64,000 nt of DNA from Hyphomicrobiales bacterium. GTDB lineage: Bacteria; Pseudomonadota; Alphaproteobacteria; Rhizobiales; Rhizobiaceae. Below are positions 1-8,498 of the stretch, piece by piece. The stretch spans positions 85,112-149,111 of the forward strand of contig UICE01000001.1 of the NCBI GenBank assembly GCA_900471815.1, given 5' to 3'. Numbering within the stretch: the first letter of the stretch is position 1; each line of letters opens with the position of its first letter. Made by a program: the position numbers and the translations under genes. The notes beneath the pieces were generated by a model, which saw nothing but the letters and a program-made list of their open reading frames with translations, was not told where the DNA came from and ran no database searches.

Positions 1-647
1 CCTGAGAGCGAGGCGAGCGGCGTGCGCAGCTCATGGCTGGCATTGGCGATAAAATCTGATCGCATGCGCTCAAGCCGACGGGCTTCTGTCTGGTCGCGGA
101 AGGATAGAAGATATTGCCGATCACCCGCTCGCGCTTGATCCAGCAAAAGAACCGTCGCGCTGTACCAGCGCTCGACCGGCACCCGCTCAAAATAATCCAC
201 CGAACGTGCTACGCCATCCGCCATGACCGAATGAACCAGCGACTGCATTTCCGGCGCGCGGAAATGCAACATGAGAACCCCGCCGCGCTCCACCGAGCGA
301 AATGCGCCGCTCGCCGCCGGGTTGACGTAAAGAATAGTGCCCTCATGATCAAAAATTATCAACGGGTCCGGTAATTGCGCCGCCAATTGCTGGCCCGACA
401 AGTGGAATATCGCCGGATCGCCGGGATCCGCTGTTACGGGTTTTTCCGTCCTCGGCAATGCTGCGGATACCACCACGACGCTCACAAGAACGATCATCAG
501 AACGGCAAAACTTAGCCACCAGGATTCACTTACTCCAAGTATCAAGGCGGTAATGAAAGCGGCGGCGGCAAGTATGAAACGCGAACGGATAATGCGCTCC
601 AATGCCCGGCGCCTTAGCCCGCTACCATCCTGCCCCCAGATACTCAT
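1..647 (-). CDS. phoR: PhoR-like sensor histidine kinase, N-terminal part (cut by window edge)
   Basis: The reverse strand encodes about 215 residues before the window ends. Residues about 20-60 form two membrane helices, followed by a PAS-like segment (about 80-190). An H-box reading NASHELRTPL has its phospho-accepting His at residue 205. The ATG at 647 is preceded by GGGAGG at a good distance. Two short N-terminal helices without a large periplasmic loop, then PAS and HisKA, is the PhoR layout. PhoR acts at the inner membrane and phosphorylates PhoB under phosphate limitation. The divergent polyphosphate kinase fits a phosphate theme. The ATPase domain lies outside the window, so the PhoR name is inferred from architecture and context. 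Confidence 0.8.
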   Translation of the reverse strand, partial: MSIWGQDGSGLRRRALERIIRSRFILAAAAFITALILGVSESWWLSFAVLMIVLVSVVVVSAALPRTEKPVTADPGDPAIFHLSGQQLAAQLPDPLIIFDHEGTILYVNPAASGAFRSVERGGVLMLHFRAPEMQSLVHSVMADGVARSVDYFERVPVERWYSATVLLLDQARAGDRQYLLSFRDQTEARRLERMRSDFIANASHELRTPLASLS

Positions 648-718
648 CCACTAACCTCCCGATCAGTCAGTGTTTTTAACCACTAGACGCCACACTGCTG
701 TCCCAATAACATGGATTT

Positions 719-1645
719 ATGTCAATTGAGGACCTCGCATTGGGCAAAGATTCAAAAAAGAAATCAACATCATCCAAACCCGAGATCGCGCCCCTCAAGC
801 TGAAGATTGATGGCAAGAAGCGTAAGTTTGATATCAACAATCCAACATTGCCAGACTGGATTGATGATGGAGACCTGACATCGGGAGGCTTTCCTTACAC
901 CGAAAAAATGCCCAGCGATGAGTATGCGGAGACACTGGAGAAGCTCCAGATCGAGCTTGTAAAGATGCAAAGCTGGCTTCAGAAGACAGGTGGCCGCTTG
1001 ATTTCGGTGTTCGAGGGAAGAGATGCAGCTGGCAAAGGCGGCACAATATTCAACTTGCGCCAATACATGAATCCGCGTTCTGCACGCAATGTTGCCTTGC
1101 CCAAACCGAGTGAAACCGAGCGCACACAATGGTATTACCAGCGCTATGTTTCGCATTTCCCAAGTGCGGGTGAGTTCGTGACCTTCGACCGCTCCTGGTA
1201 TAATCGTGGCGGCGTGGAGCCTGTTATGGGGTTTTGCACGCCCGAACAGCACGAGTCTTTTCTGGAGGAGACGCCCGGCTTCGAACGCATGATCGTTGCG
1301 GATGGTATCCATTTCTTCAAATTTTGGCTGGACATAGGCCAGACGATGCAGCTGAAACGTTTTCATGATCGCCGACACAGTCCACTGAAAAACTGGAAGT
1401 TTTCGCCTATCGACATTGCCGGTGCCGAAAAATGGGATGATTATACCAAAGCACGCGATAGCATGCTGGCGCGAACCCATACGGCATATGCACCTTGGAC
1501 GATCGTCCGATCAAACGATAAACGTCGTGCGCGAATTGCCGTCATACGGCGAATTTTGTTGAGCCTGCCCTATGCGGATCGTGACCTGGCGGTAATCGGC
1601 AATGAAGATTCCCTGATCATCGGAAACGGTCCAGATTTTATTTGA
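719..1645 (+). CDS. ppk2: Polyphosphate kinase 2 (PPK2)
   Basis: This 308-aa protein belongs to the PPK2 family, which transfers phosphate between polyphosphate and nucleoside diphosphates in the cytoplasm. The Walker A loop GRDAAGKGG is at residues 100-108 and the [11 protein letters not shown]alker B/lid motif is near 156-165. The length matches single-domain PPK2 enzymes. The first 40 residues are Lys/Ser-rich and look disordered. The chosen ATG at 719 has no clear Shine-Dalgarno sequence. Another ATG at 711 is out of frame. The gene is divergent from the phoR-like kinase with only about 70 bp between starts. Its 3' end overlaps the convergent glycosyltransferase by 8 bp. ADP or GDP preference cannot be read from the sequence. 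Confidence 0.95.
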   Translation: MSIEDLALGKDSKKKSTSSKPEIAPLKLKIDGKKRKFDINNPTLPDWIDDGDLTSGGFPYTEKMPSDEYAETLEKLQIELVKMQSWLQKTGGRLISVFEGRDAAGKGGTIFNLRQYMNPRSARNVALPKPSETERTQWYYQRYVSHFPSAGEFVTFDRSWYNRGGVEPVMGFCTPEQHESFLEETPGFERMIVADGIHFFKFWLDIGQTMQLKRFHDRRHSPLKNWKFSPIDIAGAEKWDDYTKARDSMLARTHTAYAPWTIVRSNDKRRARIAVIRRILLSLPYADRDLAVIGNEDSLIIGNGPDFI

Positions 1646-3464
1646 AAGAAATTGCCGAGTGGACGGGACGATGCGGCGTCTTTTCCCAAAGAAAAGGCGC
1701 GACATATAATTGCCAAAGCGCGCGCCACGCCGCCAAAGATATGAGCGCCCAATAGATTGGCAAGCCCGGTAATATCCAACCCGACATTTTCTCTTTTTTC
1801 AGAGCCGCCCGGCCGAGGGAATGAAATGAGAGGAAACCCGAAACAATATTCATCAAATCAAAAATGAGGATGGGACCCGCAAAACCGGTACTCTTCACAA
1901 GCGTGATCATAAGCAGCATGTAGCTGACGAAAAGCACCATGAAGGGAAAGAGCAGCGCAGAACCCAAAACGCCTGCCGTCAGGACATGGTAAACCAGAAA
2001 GCGCTTTAATCCGGCCTGCTGGAGCATTTCCCTGGGTTGCCGCATCTCAACCAGCCATGTTTGCATCCAACCTTTCAACCATCGCGTTCTCTGTTTCAGC
2101 CATATTCCAACTTCGATTGGTGCATCCTCTGCTGTGGGCAGAGTGAGCATTTCGATGCGATATCCATGACGCGCAAACCTTGAACCCAACTCTGCATCTT
2201 CGGTGACATTGAAGGGATCCCAGCCTCCAACCTCCACTAGACACTCACGACGAAAATGATTGGATGTGCCGCCGAGCGGAACCACAAATCGACCATCGGC
2301 CAGCCAAGGCAAGAGCCCTCTGAAATGCGCTGCATATTCAAATGCAAATTGCCGTGCGATCCAGCTGTCCTTTTCATTGGTAATGACGAGCGGGGCCTGA
2401 AGACAGGCCAGCTTCCCGTCGGTGCTTTCTGAAAATCTTTGCCAGGCCTCGCGCAACTGACCGGGATGCGGGCGATCCTCCGCATCATAGATTACGACGT
2501 AATCGCCCTCCGCCAATTGCAGGCCATAATTAAGCGCTTTCGGCTTGGTTCGTGGGCCTGTGCAAGGCACGCAGATAATTTTGAAACTGGCGGGTAGCAT
2601 TTCTTTTTCGAAGGCCGCGCGGGTGTGATAATCGTCCGTTTCGCAAAGGAACAGAACTTCAAGACGCGAGCGCGGCCAATCAAGCTGCTTCATCGCTTCT
2701 ACAAGCTGAGGAACCACCTCAGCTTCCTTATACAGCGCCACCATAACGGTGTATTTTGGTAAGCTGCCGCTCGTACTCTTCATGAGTTGCACGGTTTGAT
2801 TGGAGGCATGGCGGCCCGCCAGAAACCGCAAAAGAATACAGCCCATAAACAGCAGAGAGAAAAGAGCGTGAAATGCCTGCCAAAGCGAGTTCGGAGCGAG
2901 CATTGCGAGGAACAGGCAAACAGTAATTATCATTCCGATAATAACGCCTTGCTGACCGTCGGCCACGGTGCGAGCCGAATGTCTTGGACCATTCTCAAGC
3001 ATATTAACAGCGTTGCGTGCTAGATGATCCGAATGCTTTGCCAGAAAAAACTGCGTCAGGCGTGCTGGGGAGATTATGTTGACGGGAGGACCCTCAACAC
3101 TTCTATCGACAAGACCCTGCTTGATCCGGGCAATGGTTGAGAGCGTGGGTGCGGTATAAATCTTCAGCGTAAAGTCCGCAGTGACTCCCACGATATGCCG
3201 CCTGTGGCGCACATCCACAAATTCCGCGCCGCTTGGCGAGATAATATGAAGATCATCGTCTATGTTCTCAAAGACCAGACCTGCTTCCTCTGCGAGACAT
3301 TGCGTGAGCAGCAAATGGTCTATGCCATTTACCGCGTAAAGTTCCTCGATAAATGACGTGCCGTTTTGACGATACCGCGTGAATGCCTCTACCAAGGCGG
3401 TTTTTGGCAGGCCCGCATAACAAAGCCGTGCTGCAATGGATGGCTCCAGACGGCGCTCCGTCAT
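1638..3464 (-). CDS. Membrane GT2 glycosyltransferase with GspE/MshEN-like N-terminal domain
   Basis: This 608-aa inner-membrane protein is predicted to polymerise or transfer sugars from nucleotide sugars. Residues about 1-150 are soluble and resemble the N-terminal domain of GspE/MshE ATPases. Two helices follow (about 174-217). The GT2 catalytic domain contains DAED (327-330), TED (421-423) and QRTRW (458-462), the D,D,D,QxxRW set of processive beta-glycosyltransferases. Several helices end the protein. It lacks the PilZ domain of BcsA. The gene is monocistronic, convergent with ppk2, and divergent from the binding-protein gene across an AT-rich gap. The product polysaccharide is unknown. 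Confidence 0.85.
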   Translation of the reverse strand: MTERRLEPSIAARLCYAGLPKTALVEAFTRYRQNGTSFIEELYAVNGIDHLLLTQCLAEEAGLVFENIDDDLHIISPSGAEFVDVRHRRHIVGVTADFTLKIYTAPTLSTIARIKQGLVDRSVEGPPVNIISPARLTQFFLAKHSDHLARNAVNMLENGPRHSARTVADGQQGVIIGMIITVCLFLAMLAPNSLWQAFHALFSLLFMGCILLRFLAGRHASNQTVQLMKSTSGSLPKYTVMVALYKEAEVVPQLVEAMKQLDWPRSRLEVLFLCETDDYHTRAAFEKEMLPASFKIICVPCTGPRTKPKALNYGLQLAEGDYVVIYDAEDRPHPGQLREAWQRFSESTDGKLACLQAPLVITNEKDSWIARQFAFEYAAHFRGLLPWLADGRFVVPLGGTSNHFRRECLVEVGGWDPFNVTEDAELGSRFARHGYRIEMLTLPTAEDAPIEVGIWLKQRTRWLKGWMQTWLVEMRQPREMLQQAGLKRFLVYHVLTAGVLGSALLFPFMVLFVSYMLLMITLVKSTGFAGPILIFDLMNIVSGFLSFHSLGRAALKKEKMSGWILPGLPIYWALISLAAWRALWQLYVAPFLWEKTPHRPVHSAISFK

Positions 3465-3763
3465 CGCAAACTCAATATCGCAAAAAGCTCATTCCGTGCC
3501 CACACATAGATATGAGAATAATCGTCTTTTGGTTGCATCGAAATATACCTACAATTATAAGTAATTATTGCTTTTTATAAAACAACTATTCAATAAATCA
3601 CTATAATTATTCAATATATACGCGGGTCAATAGTATTTTAGTCTATATACAACACTGCTGCGTGCAGTCCGCGCAATTATATAAACCTATGCGTTCAAAT
3701 AGCGGTTTCGGTTTTCCGCCTTATGCGCTAGCCTCTGTGCAAATCAGTGCGTTCCGAGACCTC

Positions 3764-4603
3764 ATGTATTTTCGATCTATCGTCACCTTTGTGTTGGGGC
3801 TTCTTCTGCTAACGATAGCGCAGACGGCTTATGCCGGGGATTTTCCCCACTATTGGGACGGACGCGAGCGGGTGTCCAAACCTGATCTGACGGCGGTCAA
3901 GCGCATCCGTTTTGTTACAACCGTCGACTACCCGCCATTTAATTTCATTGACAATACCGGCCGCATATCGGGTTTCAATATTGATCTGGCGCGGGCGATA
4001 TGCGCCGAGCTTGATGTTACAGCGATCTGTCAAATAGAAGCGCGGCCATGGAACGAACTGCAGACAACTCTGGAGAGCGGTGAGGCGGAAGCCATACTTG
4101 CCGGACTAAGACCTACGGCTGCGCTTAGGCAAAAATATGCCTTTACGGCACCATATATACGCTTGGTGGCGCGCTTTGTGACATTAAGAGACAATCAATT
4201 GAGCGACCCAATCGACAAAGTATTGGAAAGCAAGAATGTGGGCGTGATTTCAGACTCCGTGCACCAGGCGATATTCGCAGATTACTTTCCAAAAGCTCAT
4301 TGGATTGGCTATCCCACACGCGATCTTATGCTCAAGGATCTTAAAGCAAAAAAGATTGATGCCGTATTTGGTGATGGTTCAGATTTGTCATTCTGGATCG
4401 GCAGCACCGATGCTGCAAACTGCTGTGTCTTTGCAGGACGCCCCTATACCGCCCCGCAATTTCTCGGCGACGGATTGATGATTGCTACAACGCTTCAAAA
4501 CAATGACCTTGCCGAAGGCTTCAATTTTGCCCTGAAGTCAATGGAAGCAAAGGGTACGATATCGGAGCTGTATTTGCGGTATTTCCCCGTCGATTTTTAT
4601 TAA
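3764..4603 (+). CDS. Periplasmic amino-acid-type solute-binding protein
   Basis: This is a bacterial extracellular solute-binding protein of family 3 (type II fold). The ATG at 3764 begins a clean Sec signal peptide (MYFRSIVTFVLG... ending in TAYA) followed by about 255 mature residues. An upstream GTG at 3662 is in frame, but it would bury the signal peptide behind 34 residues. Mature-domain hallmarks include VDYPPFNFID, GFNIDLARAICAEL and the second-lobe GDGSDLSFWI region. Such proteins deliver amino acids or similar small solutes to ABC permeases, or act as sensor domains. No permease is adjacent, so this is an orphan binding protein whose ligand is unknown. Confidence 0.85.
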   Translation: MYFRSIVTFVLGLLLLTIAQTAYAGDFPHYWDGRERVSKPDLTAVKRIRFVTTVDYPPFNFIDNTGRISGFNIDLARAICAELDVTAICQIEARPWNELQTTLESGEAEAILAGLRPTAALRQKYAFTAPYIRLVARFVTLRDNQLSDPIDKVLESKNVGVISDSVHQAIFADYFPKAHWIGYPTRDLMLKDLKAKKIDAVFGDGSDLSFWIGSTDAANCCVFAGRPYTAPQFLGDGLMIATTLQNNDLAEGFNFALKSMEAKGTISELYLRYFPVDFY

Positions 4604-4730
4604 CGGCACCCTATAAGCGTAAAAAATCAATTCTGACCGGGCGCTGCAGGGACACATGCGATTGACGCGGGATATCTGCCGCCATAGTGTCCGCCCGCTC
4701 CACAATACAGCAGCAATACAGGATAAACGA

Positions 4731-6386
4731 ATGACTTCGCGCCCAAACACCCATATCGAACTGACCCCCGAATTGATCGCGGCGGCAGCAGAGGCCAAAG
4801 CTTGGCCCTTCGAAGAGGCGCAGAAGATTGTCAAACGCTACCAGAAGACCGGATATCCAGAGACGGTTCTTTTCGAAACTGGTTACGGCCCTTCCGGCTT
4901 GCCGCATATCGGCACATTCGGTGAAGTTGCTCGCACTACTATGGTGCGGCATGCCTTCCGGGTTTTGACCAATGACACCGTGAAAACGAAACTTTTGTGC
5001 TTCTCCGACGATATGGATGGTATGCGCAAGATACCGGACAATGTGCCGGACCCGTCAATGCTGCAACCTCACCTGCATAAGCCGCTGTCATCGGTCCCTA
5101 ATCCCTATGGCGGTGACTATAAGAGCTTCGCTGACCATAACAACGTCATGCTGTGCCGGTTTCTCGATACGTTCGGCTTCGATTACGAATTTGCCAGCGC
5201 AACTGAATATTACAAGGATGGCCGCTTTGATGAGGTCTTGCTGCGCGCCGTCGAACGCTATGATGACATAATGAAGGTCATGTTGCCGACACTTGGTGAA
5301 GAGCGTCAGGCAACTTACAGCCCATTCCTGCCAATTTCGCCAACAAGCGGGCGGGTTCTCTATGTGCCGATGAAGAAGGTTGACGCGAAGAATGGCACGA
5401 TAACCTTTGACGACGAAAATGGTGAGGAAACGACCCTTTCCGTAACGGGGGGCAACGTCAAGCTGCAATGGAAGCCGGATTTCGGCATGCGTTGGGCAGC
5501 CCTTGGTGTTGATTTTGAGATGTTCGGCAAGGATCATCAAACAAATGCGATTATATATGATCGTATTTGCGAGATACTGGGCGGACGCGCGCCCGAGCAC
5601 TTCGTCTACGAATTGTTCCTCGATGATATCGGGCAGAAGATTTCCAAGTCCAAGGGAAATGGCCTCAGCATCGATGAGTGGCTGTCCTATGCTCCGACTG
5701 AAAGTCTGGGGCTGTACATGTTCCAGAAGCCGCGCACCGCAAAGCGCTTGTATTTTGATGTTATTCCCAAGGCTGTAGACGAGTATTTCACGTATCTTTC
5801 GGCCTATGAGCGGCAATCATGGAAAGACCGGCTGAATAATCCGGTTTGGCACCTGCACAGCGGTAATCCGCCAACCGTGGAAATGCCTGTGCCCTTTGCC
5901 CTGTTGCTCAATCTCGTCAGCGCATCCAATGCGGATAGCAGCAGCGTTCTTTGGGGATTTATTTCGCGCCACGCCGCAGGTGTTACGCCGGAGAAAAACC
6001 CAGAGCTCGACGCATTGGTGAGCTACGCCATTCGGTACTTCAACGATTTCGTCAAACCCACCAAGAAGTTCCGCATGCCCGATGAGGTAGAGCGGGTCGC
6101 GCTGCAAGAAATGTCGGAAAAATTGTCGACATTGCCGACCGGTGCCGATGGCAATACCATACAGAATGCAATTCTGGATGTTGCGCGTGCAATAGAGCGT
6201 TATCAGGATAACACCAAGAAAAGCCCGGAGGGTGGCCCCGGCGTCGCCGTATCGTTCTTCCAGATGCTCTATGAAGTTCTAATCGGTCAGGAACGCGGGC
6301 CACGTTTTGGTTCATTCGTGGCATTATATGGTATAGAGGAAACACGTGCTTTGATTGCTAAAGCGCTGGCTGGTGAGTTACTCTGA
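4731..6386 (+). CDS. lysS: Class I lysyl-tRNA synthetase
   Basis: This 551-aa enzyme charges tRNA-Lys with lysine. It carries the class I signatures: HIGTFGE (HIGH motif, His at residue 59) and KISKSKGN (KMSKS motif). It is therefore the archaeal-type LysRS-I also used by many alphaproteobacteria, not the class II enzyme of E. coli. The ATG at 4731 is preceded by AGGA seven bases upstream. The longer frame from 4656 adds 25 residues with no homologous character. It lies 23 bp upstream of a VOC-family gene, so co-transcription is possible. No T-box or leader is visible, and none is expected in this group. Confidence 0.96.
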   Translation: MTSRPNTHIELTPELIAAAAEAKAWPFEEAQKIVKRYQKTGYPETVLFETGYGPSGLPHIGTFGEVARTTMVRHAFRVLTNDTVKTKLLCFSDDMDGMRKIPDNVPDPSMLQPHLHKPLSSVPNPYGGDYKSFADHNNVMLCRFLDTFGFDYEFASATEYYKDGRFDEVLLRAVERYDDIMKVMLPTLGEERQATYSPFLPISPTSGRVLYVPMKKVDAKNGTITFDDENGEETTLSVTGGNVKLQWKPDFGMRWAALGVDFEMFGKDHQTNAIIYDRICEILGGRAPEHFVYELFLDDIGQKISKSKGNGLSIDEWLSYAPTESLGLYMFQKPRTAKRLYFDVIPKAVDEYFTYLSAYERQSWKDRLNNPVWHLHSGNPPTVEMPVPFALLLNLVSASNADSSSVLWGFISRHAAGVTPEKNPELDALVSYAIRYFNDFVKPTKKFRMPDEVERVALQEMSEKLSTLPTGADGNTIQNAILDVARAIERYQDNTKKSPEGGPGVAVSFFQMLYEVLIGQERGPRFGSFVALYGIEETRALIAKALAGELL

Positions 6387-6409
6387 TCGGAGTTCATTTG
6401 GAGACGTGA

Positions 6410-6793
6410 ATGATTGACCATACCGGGATAATCGTCAGCGATTTCGAGCAGAGTAAAAAGTTCTACGCCAATACGCTGGCTACAATCGGATACACGTTGA
6501 TTACCGAAATCCCGGCTTCGATCACCGGCGATGCCGACGTCGCCGGTTTCGGCGAGAATGGTAAACCTGATTTTTGGGTGATCAGCGGCACACCGAACAA
6601 GCCGCCCCTCCACGTGGCCTTTAGAGTGAACAGCCGCGATATTGTCGATGCTTTCCACAAAGCGGGATTAACAGCAGGCGGCAGTGACAATGGGCAACCC
6701 GGGTTACGGCTTCACTACCATCCAAACTACTACGCGGCGTTCATTCGTGATGCCGACGGGCACAATATCGAAGCCGTATGCCACCTGCCTTGA
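6410..6793 (+). CDS. VOC (glyoxalase/bleomycin-resistance fold) family protein
   Basis: This 127-aa protein has the vicinal oxygen chelate fold. It opens with MIDHTGIIVSDFEQSKKFY, the usual first beta-alpha unit with a metal-ligand His at position 4. It ends with FIRDADGHNIEAVCH, where the terminal Glu-containing strand supplies another ligand. Members include lyases, dioxygenases and resistance proteins, and the substrate cannot be assigned here. A GGAG sequence about 20 bp upstream and the short distance to lysS make read-through from lysS possible. It converges with the nuclease-fold gene, leaving only 4 bp between them. Confidence 0.88.
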   Translation: MIDHTGIIVSDFEQSKKFYANTLATIGYTLITEIPASITGDADVAGFGENGKPDFWVISGTPNKPPLHVAFRVNSRDIVDAFHKAGLTAGGSDNGQPGLRLHYHPNYYAAFIRDADGHNIEAVCHLP

Positions 6794-6797
6794 GACA

Positions 6798-7676
6798 TTA
6801 ATGTGGGGCGGGCGGAAACGGAGCGTCGGGAGAGGTAAGTGGCGGGGGTGCGACGGGATTTTCAATGATCTCGGGTGTTTCTGCCGGCTGAGGCAGCGGC
6901 AGTTCCGTGTCCGTTGGTAAGGATGGCGGCGCACTGCCGAACATACCAAGCTTTTGCTCCTGGGCTTTTTTCATCATCTCAACCGCAGGCGTACCGTCTT
7001 GGGCACGCGCCCAGCCATTTGACACGAGCCAATCGGCAATATCCATACTTCCCAGCTTGCATTCTGTTGCAATCAGTTCATCCGAGGGCTGCCCCGGTAC
7101 GTTGCACTCGATTGCGCGTGAGCGCAGCCAATTGCGCAAGGCAGTGCGCGCAGCCATCCCACAGGGCCAATCAACGCCATCGGCATTGCAGGTTTCTTCA
7201 ATAGCCGGCGCATTTATCCCCTTAAGTGAAATCTTGTATCCGGATACTTCGATGTCGCCTGCACTTGTCGCGACAGGCCGGTAAAGCAAGGCCGGTTTTG
7301 CGGTATCGTCCACTGCCACAGGTGCGGGGGGTGGAGCAGGAGGCGTAGCCTGACCGATATCGCTTAAAGGCTGGCGGGGAGCTATGCGCTCCAATGGTCC
7401 CACCTTCGTGGGAGCAGTGCCATCATCCGGATCCACCTGACGCAGAGGAAGCTGATCAATGGTTGATTGAGCCTCATCTTGTGGGGCTGGTTGATCCTGC
7501 TCTGGCGAAGCTCCGCTCTGCATTTCGGCCGGCAGCTCAAAATCCTCGACAGCAGCACTCACTTCCTGATCCGACGCAATGGTTGACTCAAGCGCTCCAT
7601 GGAAGGGTGCAATGAAGGAATAAGCCAGCGCCAGCGCGACCAGACTGGTCAGGATATAGAGCGGTATCTGGCGCAT
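6798..7676 (-). CDS. Membrane-anchored thermonuclease-fold (SNase-like) protein
   Basis: This 292-aa protein starts with an uncleaved-looking hydrophobic anchor (residues about 4-25), then a Pro/Ala/Gln-rich linker (about 30-130). A staphylococcal-nuclease-like domain follows (about 140-245), with GYKISLKGINAP and CGMAARTALRNWL, and then a Pro-rich tail. The typical catalytic Arg/Glu/Arg set is not clearly complete: the family Arg in the loop after the KGINAP strand appears as an IEETC stretch. Nuclease activity is therefore uncertain. AGGAATT precedes the ATG at 7676. It lies 12 bp downstream of the S24 repressor gene on the same strand, so the two probably form an operon. Confidence 0.8.
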   Translation of the reverse strand: MRQIPLYILTSLVALALAYSFIAPFHGALESTIASDQEVSAAVEDFELPAEMQSGASPEQDQPAPQDEAQSTIDQLPLRQVDPDDGTAPTKVGPLERIAPRQPLSDIGQATPPAPPPAPVAVDDTAKPALLYRPVATSAGDIEVSGYKISLKGINAPAIEETCNADGVDWPCGMAARTALRNWLRSRAIECNVPGQPSDELIATECKLGSMDIADWLVSNGWARAQDGTPAVEMMKKAQEQKLGMFGSAPPSLPTDTELPLPQPAETPEIIENPVAPPPLTSPDAPFPPAPH

Positions 7677-7688
7677 GAGTGCGAATTC

Positions 7689-8336
7689 CTATTGGCTCGC
7701 CCAAAGGATACGCGCAATCCAATCAATATGGGCTGCGTCAAAAGTCCTGTTTGTATGCTCGGGATTCATTGACTGTAGTTCTATTGTCCGAGGCGTCTGA
7801 CGTGAAAGAATTTTTGCCATGACTTCGCCGTCCTTGGTTCGAACAACCACACGGTCACCCCGCCTTATAGCTGCGCCGGGCGCCACGATGATTGTATCGC
7901 CATCCCGGTAAAGAGGCAGCATTGAGTCCCCCGACACTTCAAGCGCATAGACCGCATCGTCCGGCCCGATAGGAAATTCCACCACATCCCATCCCTGGCC
8001 GACAGGAAAGCCGCCATCGTCGAAAAATCCGCCTGCACCAGCTTGCGCGAAACCCAGAAGCGGGATGGATCGCATCGCTGCGCCAGCAGCATTGAATGCT
8101 TTTCCGTGCACTAGCGTCATGAACTCATCCAGAGAAGCGCCAGTTGCTTCCATGATCTTTGCCAGTGACTCGGTTGAGGGCCAGCGCGCGCGGCCATCCG
8201 CAGCATATCGCTTGGATTTGTTGAATGTCGTTGGGTCAAGGCCGGCACGCTTCGCCAATCCGGACACGGAAAGAGAATGACGTTGAGCCAGCGCATCGAT
8301 GGCCGCCCATATGCGGTCATGTGAAAACATGGACAT
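7689..8336 (-). CDS. LexA/CI-like repressor with S24 peptidase domain
   Basis: This protein of about 215 aa has an N-terminal helix-turn-helix (LSVSGLAKRAGLDPTTFNKS, about residues 18-37) and a C-terminal S24 signal-peptidase-like domain. The catalytic Ser is in GDSMLP, the Lys is in VMAKIL, and a plausible Ala-Gly self-cleavage site lies in GFAQAG. The family consists of repressors that cleave themselves when RecA-ssDNA or another signal is present. I use the ATG at 8336; a TTG at 8342 and an ATG at 8330 are in frame and no strong ribosome site separates them. It is not surrounded by phage genes and looks like a resident chromosomal regulator followed by a nuclease-fold gene. Confidence 0.88.
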   Translation of the reverse strand: MSMFSHDRIWAAIDALAQRHSLSVSGLAKRAGLDPTTFNKSKRYAADGRARWPSTESLAKIMEATGASLDEFMTLVHGKAFNAAGAAMRSIPLLGFAQAGAGGFFDDGGFPVGQGWDVVEFPIGPDDAVYALEVSGDSMLPLYRDGDTIIVAPGAAIRRGDRVVVRTKDGEVMAKILSRQTPRTIELQSMNPEHTNRTFDAAHIDWIARILWASQ

Positions 8337-8458
8337 ATCCAAGTAAAAGGAAAAAATACCTTGAACATGATTTTAAGCGGCACCTTAACAAAAGTCGAGA
8401 GAAATTACGGAAAACTTTCTTATTCCGCTTATTCAAACCGCCATTATTCCATTATTCT

Positions 8459-8494
8459 AGAAAAGGCGGGAACCGTTCAAACGGTCCCCGCCTT
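8459..8494 (-). terminator. Rho-independent terminator of the fatty-acid operon
   Basis: A GC-rich hairpin has an 8-bp outer stem and a 5-bp inner stem around one mismatch, with a 4-nt loop. On the minus strand it is followed by TTTTCT. It sits 5 bp after the stop codon of fadJ, as expected for an operon terminator. Confidence 0.88.
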
Positions 8495-8498
8495 GATA

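Noticed and set aside
770..1480. A 236-codon open frame on the minus strand across ppk2
   Set aside because: It is the antisense shadow of a clear PPK2 gene and has no domain pattern or ribosome site.
5088..5816. A 242-codon minus-strand frame inside lysS
   Set aside because: It lies wholly within the LysRS coding sequence and shows no protein family features.
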